From Streblospio benedicti (Eukaryota; Annelida; Polychaeta; Spionida; Spionidae): a stretch of 64,000 bases of DNA. Below the pieces are notes generated by a model that was not told the origin of the DNA, did no database searches, and was given only the letters and a program-made list of their open reading frames with translations. The stretch spans positions 37,731,197 through 37,795,196 of the forward strand of contig CM032665.1 of NCBI GenBank assembly GCA_019095985.1. Reading direction: 5' to 3'. Each line of letters opens with the position of its first letter. The first letter of the stretch is position 1. Both the position numbers and the translations under genes were made by a program. Below are positions 60,542 to 64,000 of this stretch, in pieces.

Positions 60542-61433
60542 AATGTACTTATTCTTATTAGGCACTAAAATCCATTTGCAGATTTTTTACATTTGCGGTT
60601 TGCGTTATTAGTGTTTATCCTTGATGTAATTAAAAGTGCTATGTTTGAAATTGAAACAAGTGAAAACTTGTGGGATATCAGTAGAGTAGATTTTAGTTTT
60701 TTTTATTGTTCATTTTTAGTATCGCTATTTTGTAGTTTAAATATTGGTTAACATTCGGGATTTATGTTAAAATTTGTTACAATTTTTGTAGTTAAGCCTG
60801 TGATTGTAAGACCTAAATCTAATAAATGATAGTTTGATAGTTTGACATTGATTCCATTTGATATCAGCATATTTTTATTTGATGACAGCATATTTTTTCA
60901 TTTTATGATTATTTTTTATATTTATTGTTCTACTAGCTGGCCATCCTTGCATCGTCATATCTCACGGCCATATATACAGTATATGGAACGATTCAACCCC
61001 TCAAATACCGCTCCCCCCAGCTATCACTGGTAAACAGGTGTGGAACATATTAAATGTCCCTACCCCATGACCCTTCCGTCCGCCAACCCACCTCAACCAC
61101 CAACCTCCCATCCACCCTCTAGTAGACGGGATAAAAGAAAAACATGCCGTGTGGAATGCATTTTAGTATTCAGTTATCGGTTACGCCATGGTTGTTAGTA
61201 ACGCCATGGTTCTGTGTACAGGTACAAGTCTTAATCATACCATATATTTGTATAAACTCATCACACACTGTTACCAATTAAAAACGGTCAGTTGCCCACG
61301 ATGAAGCACAAGGTACCTAAGTAAGTAGTTGTACAAGATTGTTTATTAATCAAATAAAACGCTATTTTGAAAATCAGATGTTGCAATCTCTGGTTGAGAC
61401 TATTTCACATGATGTGTTTTATCCATTTTTCAG
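60542..61433 (+). other. Spacer between cassettes 66 and 67
   Basis: 892 nt with AATAAA at 60821-60826. It carries a short pair ACGCCATGGTTGTTAGTAACGCCATGGTT near 61185-61210 and a C-rich stretch near 61060-61120. From about 61220 the sequence is shared with the next two spacers (tandem unit). Confidence 0.6.
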
Positions 61434-61781
61434 AGGTTTATATCCCACAGTGGAGGCCTATCGCAGCATGAAGGCGTTTCTCCACTCCCGCAGCTGATGG
61501 CAGTGTTTCCACACACAGTCTCGAAGCAGCAGCAAGGATCACACTATTACAAGAATTTGATGAAAAATATTCCACAGCATCTATTCACTAAAAGCTCTGG
61601 TGTCTATCGGTGTAAAGTCTGCAATGACTTTCAGACAACATTGGCTAACGGCAATCGGTTAAAGGAACACTTGACGAAACACACCAAAGAGAACTATTTT
61701 TTTTGTGGGTTTTGTGGAGCGAGCTTTCCAAGCCTCTACAAACAGAAGCAACATCAAAACACTTGCTCATCCAGATTTTAG
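61434..61781 (+). CDS. Two-finger cassette 67 (IPQHL type)
   Basis: The acceptor ATTTTTCAG ends at 61433; 115 residues are open (RFISHSGGLSQHEGVSPL...). It has a longer leader than cassettes 68 and 69, with PQLMAVFPHTVSKQQQGS inserted. NLMKNIPQHLF precedes finger 1 (CKVCNDFQTT..., 15-residue loop ending NGNRLKEH). Finger 2 is CGFCGASFPSLYKQKQH, C2HC. AATAAA lies at 61874-61879; the 823-nt spacer is the tandem-unit flank. Confidence 0.92.
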   Translation, partial: RFISHSGGLSQHEGVSPLPQLMAVFPHTVSKQQQGSHYYKNLMKNIPQHLFTKSSGVYRCKVCNDFQTTLANGNRLKEHLTKHTKENYFFCGFCGASFPSLYKQKQHQNTCSSRF

Positions 61782-62604
61782 AGGTGTACATATTCTTGGT
61801 TGATTTTTGAAGAAAAGAGATTTTTCAAGGATATTTGTGATTTCAGATTCTTGTCTTTTTGTAATGTGTTGAAAATAAATCAGATACAATTTTGTGTTCA
61901 AAAAGCAGTTGCATCTTACCTCACAGTATTTATGATTGATTTTCAACTTTGTTTGGAAGGGATTTGAACTATTATTTGGAACATGCATGAATAATTATGC
62001 AATGTGTAACTTTTATTTGAAAAGTCATCTGAATATTATAATGAGATACTCTGTCTATGATTTTGAATGGGATAATTCTACCAATAGTTATTTTATATAT
62101 TACACACATCTATAAGTGAAATACAGACTAAATTACGAATAATCTAAATTTTGGTGGCAATCCTGGAAGCCATTTTGAATTATGTCAATCTCAATCTAAC
62201 GCCATAATTCTCTGTATACCAGTACAAGTCTTAATCATAAACTCATTACACACTGTTACCACCTTAAAAAAACTCAGTTGTCGGTCACTTGCCCTCATGT
62301 GAAGCACAAACTGTTAATTAAAACAAAGATACATCAAGGTATATGACTGTTTTTATTACAAAAAGTTAATTCAAATTGTGAGGAATTATTTTTTTCAAAA
62401 TCATTACCAAAATATTCTGATGTTTAGCAAATACAACACAATGGTTTAAACTTAAACATTAAATTCTTATTTATGGTGTGTTCTTATTCATTTTTAGAGG
62501 TGTATATGACTGTTGAGGTCCAATTTAACTGTATTTTGAAAATGAGATGTTGCAATCTCCGGTCGAGACTCTATTTCTCATGATGTGTTTTATCCATTTT
62601 TCAG

Positions 62605-62901
62605 AGGTTTACATCCCACAGTGGAGGCCTATCGCAACATGAAGGCGTTGCTCCAATCCCGCACCATTACAAGAATTTGATAAAAAATATTCCACAGCAT
62701 CTACTCACCAAAAGCACTGGAGTCTATCGGTGTAAAGTCTGCAATGACTTTCAGACAACATCGGGTAACAGTGTTCAGTTTAAGGAACACTTGACGAAAC
62801 ACACCAAAGAGAACTATTTTTTTTGTGGGTTTTGTGGAGCGAGCTTTCCAAGCTTCTACAAACAGAAGCAACATCAAAACACTTGCTCATCCAGATTTTA
62901 A
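62605..62901 (+). CDS. Two-finger cassette 68 (IPQHL type)
   Basis: The acceptor ATTTTTCAG ends at 62604; 98 residues are open (RFTSHSGGLSQHEGVAPI...). NLIKNIPQHLL precedes finger 1, whose helix reads NSVQFKEH, against NGNRLKEH and NGKRLKEH in its sisters. Finger 2 is the same as in cassette 67 except Phe for Leu (SFYKQKQH). AATAAA lies at 62994-62999; the 691-nt spacer is the tandem-unit flank. Confidence 0.92.
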   Translation, partial: RFTSHSGGLSQHEGVAPIPHHYKNLIKNIPQHLLTKSTGVYRCKVCNDFQTTSGNSVQFKEHLTKHTKENYFFCGFCGASFPSFYKQKQHQNTCSSRF

Positions 62902-63592
62902 AGGTGTACATGTTCTTGGTTTATTTTTAAGAAAAGAGATGTTTTTGAGTATATTTGTGATTTCAGATTTTTGTCATTTTGTAATGTGTTGAAAATAAAT
63001 CAGTTAAGATTTTGCGTTCAAAACACAGTTGCATCATACCTCACACTATTTAAGATTGATTTTCAAGTTTGGAAGGGATTTTGAACTATTATTTGGAACA
63101 TGCATGAATAATTATGCAATGTGTAACTTTTATTTTTAAAATCATCTGAATATTATATAAATGAGGTAACTGTAGTATGTCAATGATTTGGAATGCATTT
63201 AAGTTCACAGGCAGTACTTGGGATAGTTCTACCAATAGTTATTTTATATAATACACATATCTAGAAGTGAAATATGGACCAAATTATGAATAATCTTAAT
63301 TTTGGTGGCCATCCTGGAAGCCATGTTGAATTATGTGAATCTCAATCAAACACCATAATTCTCTGTATACCAATACAAGTCTTAATCATACCATGTATTT
63401 GGAGAAACTCATTACACACTGTTACCAACTAAAAAAATTCAGTTCTAAGTCAGTTGCCCACATGTGAAGCACAAGATAATTAAGCAGCTGTATATGACTA
63501 TCGTCAAGTCAAATTTAACTGTGTTTTGAAAATCAGATGTTGCAATCTCTGATTGAGACTATTTCTCATGATGCGTTTTATCCATTTTTCAG

Positions 63593-63889
63593 AGGCTTAC
63601 ATCCCACAGCGAAGGCCTATCGCAGCATGAAGGCGTTTCTCCATTCCCGCACCATTACAAGAATTTGATGAAAAATATTCCACAGCATCTATTCACCAAA
63701 AGCAGTGGTGTCTATCGGTGTAAAGTCTGCAATGACTTTCAGACAACATTAAATAACGGCAAACGGTTAAAGGAACACTTGACGAAACACACCAAAAAGA
63801 ACTACTTTTTTTGTGGGTTTTGTGGAGTGAGCTTTCCAAGCCTCTACAAACAGAAGCAACATGAAAACATTTGCTCATCCAGATTTTAA
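63593..63889 (+). CDS. Two-finger cassette 69 (IPQHL type)
   Basis: The acceptor ATTTTTCAG ends at 63592; 98 residues are open (RLTSHSEGLSQHEGVSPF...). NLMKNIPQHLF precedes finger 1 (helix NGKRLKEH). Finger 2 is CGFCGVSFPSLYKQKQH with ENIC at the end. AATAAA lies at 63969-63974, close to the window end. The array probably continues beyond. Confidence 0.92.
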   Translation, partial: RLTSHSEGLSQHEGVSPFPHHYKNLMKNIPQHLFTKSSGVYRCKVCNDFQTTLNNGKRLKEHLTKHTKKNYFFCGFCGVSFPSLYKQKQHENICSSRF

Positions 63890-64000
63890 AGGTGTGCATG
63901 TTCTTGGTTTATTTTGTTTTCAAGTATATTTGTGATTTCAGATTCTCATCAATTTGTAATGTGTTGAAAATAAATCAGTTACGATTTTGCATTCAAAACA

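Larger units (their letters stand above)
61220..63889 (+). repeat. Tandem triplication of an IPQHL cassette unit
   Basis: The units around cassettes 67, 68 and 69 share the 5' flank (CAAGTCTTAATCATA, GTTGCCCAC, then GATGTTGCAATCTC), exon and 3' flank (AAAATAAATCAG). Exon starts are 1171 and 988 nt apart. The middle unit carries extra spacer sequence. Confidence 0.88.

Noticed and set aside
1527-63899. Many minus-strand open frames of 60-170 codons
   Set aside because: Most lie opposite finger exons and are antisense shadows of conserved Cys/His codons; they change with exon sequence and show no domain. The rest are short frames in AT-rich spacer.
1-64000. A cluster of independent KRAB-type or ordinary poly-finger genes
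   Set aside because: There are no TGEKP linkers, no long finger tandems, no 5' exons or promoters, and all exons share phase 0 with two to four fingers each.
1-64000. Direct orthology to Drosophila lola or mod(mdg4)
   Set aside because: The layout is similar, but the fingers (KGF..LKEHL, NYFKC, DFRYY) are unlike Lola's typical finger pair and there is no FLYWCH domain as in mod(mdg4). Only cassette 58 hints at a Lola-like finger.
1-64000. CRISPR arrays, rRNA genes, retroviral or other virus-like elements
   Set aside because: No regularly spaced direct repeats with unique spacers, no rRNA-like sequence, and no gag, pol, capsid or long terminal repeat signal was seen.

Overview
The window is AT-rich animal DNA and holds a single kind of gene content. 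It is one long plus-strand array of short exons, each encoding two to four C2H2 zinc fingers. I count 63 cassettes that are open from splice acceptor to stop, 2 cut by the window edge or an assembly gap, 3 that are damaged (cassettes 3, 8, 30), and about ten decayed relics. Almost all cassettes share one layout. A pyrimidine- or AT-rich intron end and CAG or TAG acceptor is followed by an exon open in phase 0, usually without its own ATG. It reads 5-25 residues, then fingers about 28 residues apart, then a stop, and often an AATAAA before the next acceptor. I see no BTB, promoter or 5' constant exon, and no convincing minus-strand gene. The simplest reading is that these are alternative 3' terminal exons of one large transcription unit whose constant 5' exons lie upstream of base 1. 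This is the plan known from Drosophila lola, mod(mdg4), broad and tramtrack, but with far more cassettes. That link is inference; no transcript is available here. The organism is an invertebrate animal, probably marine, and I cannot place it further.

Layout. 0-5.9 kb: cassettes 1-8, three-finger type, with one degenerate and one frameshifted copy. 6.8-15.6 kb: cassettes 9-18, starting IV(I/V)GK..TQCPIC, with reshuffled segmental duplications, a transposon inserted in one cassette, and relics. 16-21.7 kb: cassettes 19-25, many ending in a C2HC finger; cassette 24 is split by an apparent GC-AG intron. 22.3-24.9 kb: a tandem duplication (cassettes 26, 27), then a 100-N gap. 25-41.2 kb: a young, dense, AT-rich family (cassettes 28-50) with a shared PPDNSCPICGKK start and HVKS end, plus several dead copies. 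42.5-51.1 kb: divergent singletons (51-58), two of them with only two fingers. 51.3-53.7 kb: cassette 59/60, a near-identical pair flush against a 100-N gap, probably an assembly duplicate. 54.7-63.9 kb: cassettes 61-69, mostly a distinct two-finger type with an IPQHL motif and a longer first-finger loop, ending in a young tandem triplet; cassette 63 is split by a GT-AG intron.

How they would work together. A shared N-terminal part would be joined to one cassette per mRNA, giving transcription factors with the same partner-binding region but different DNA recognition. Fingers 2 and 3 are conserved across cassettes (KGF...LKEHL..HT..NYFKC..C..DFRY). The recognition helix of finger 1 differs in almost every cassette, including between fresh duplicates. 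Non-cassette content is limited to non-autonomous DNA transposons, tRNA-like repeats, microsatellites and unremarkable AT-rich intron. Cassette numbers in the entries follow their order on the plus strand.
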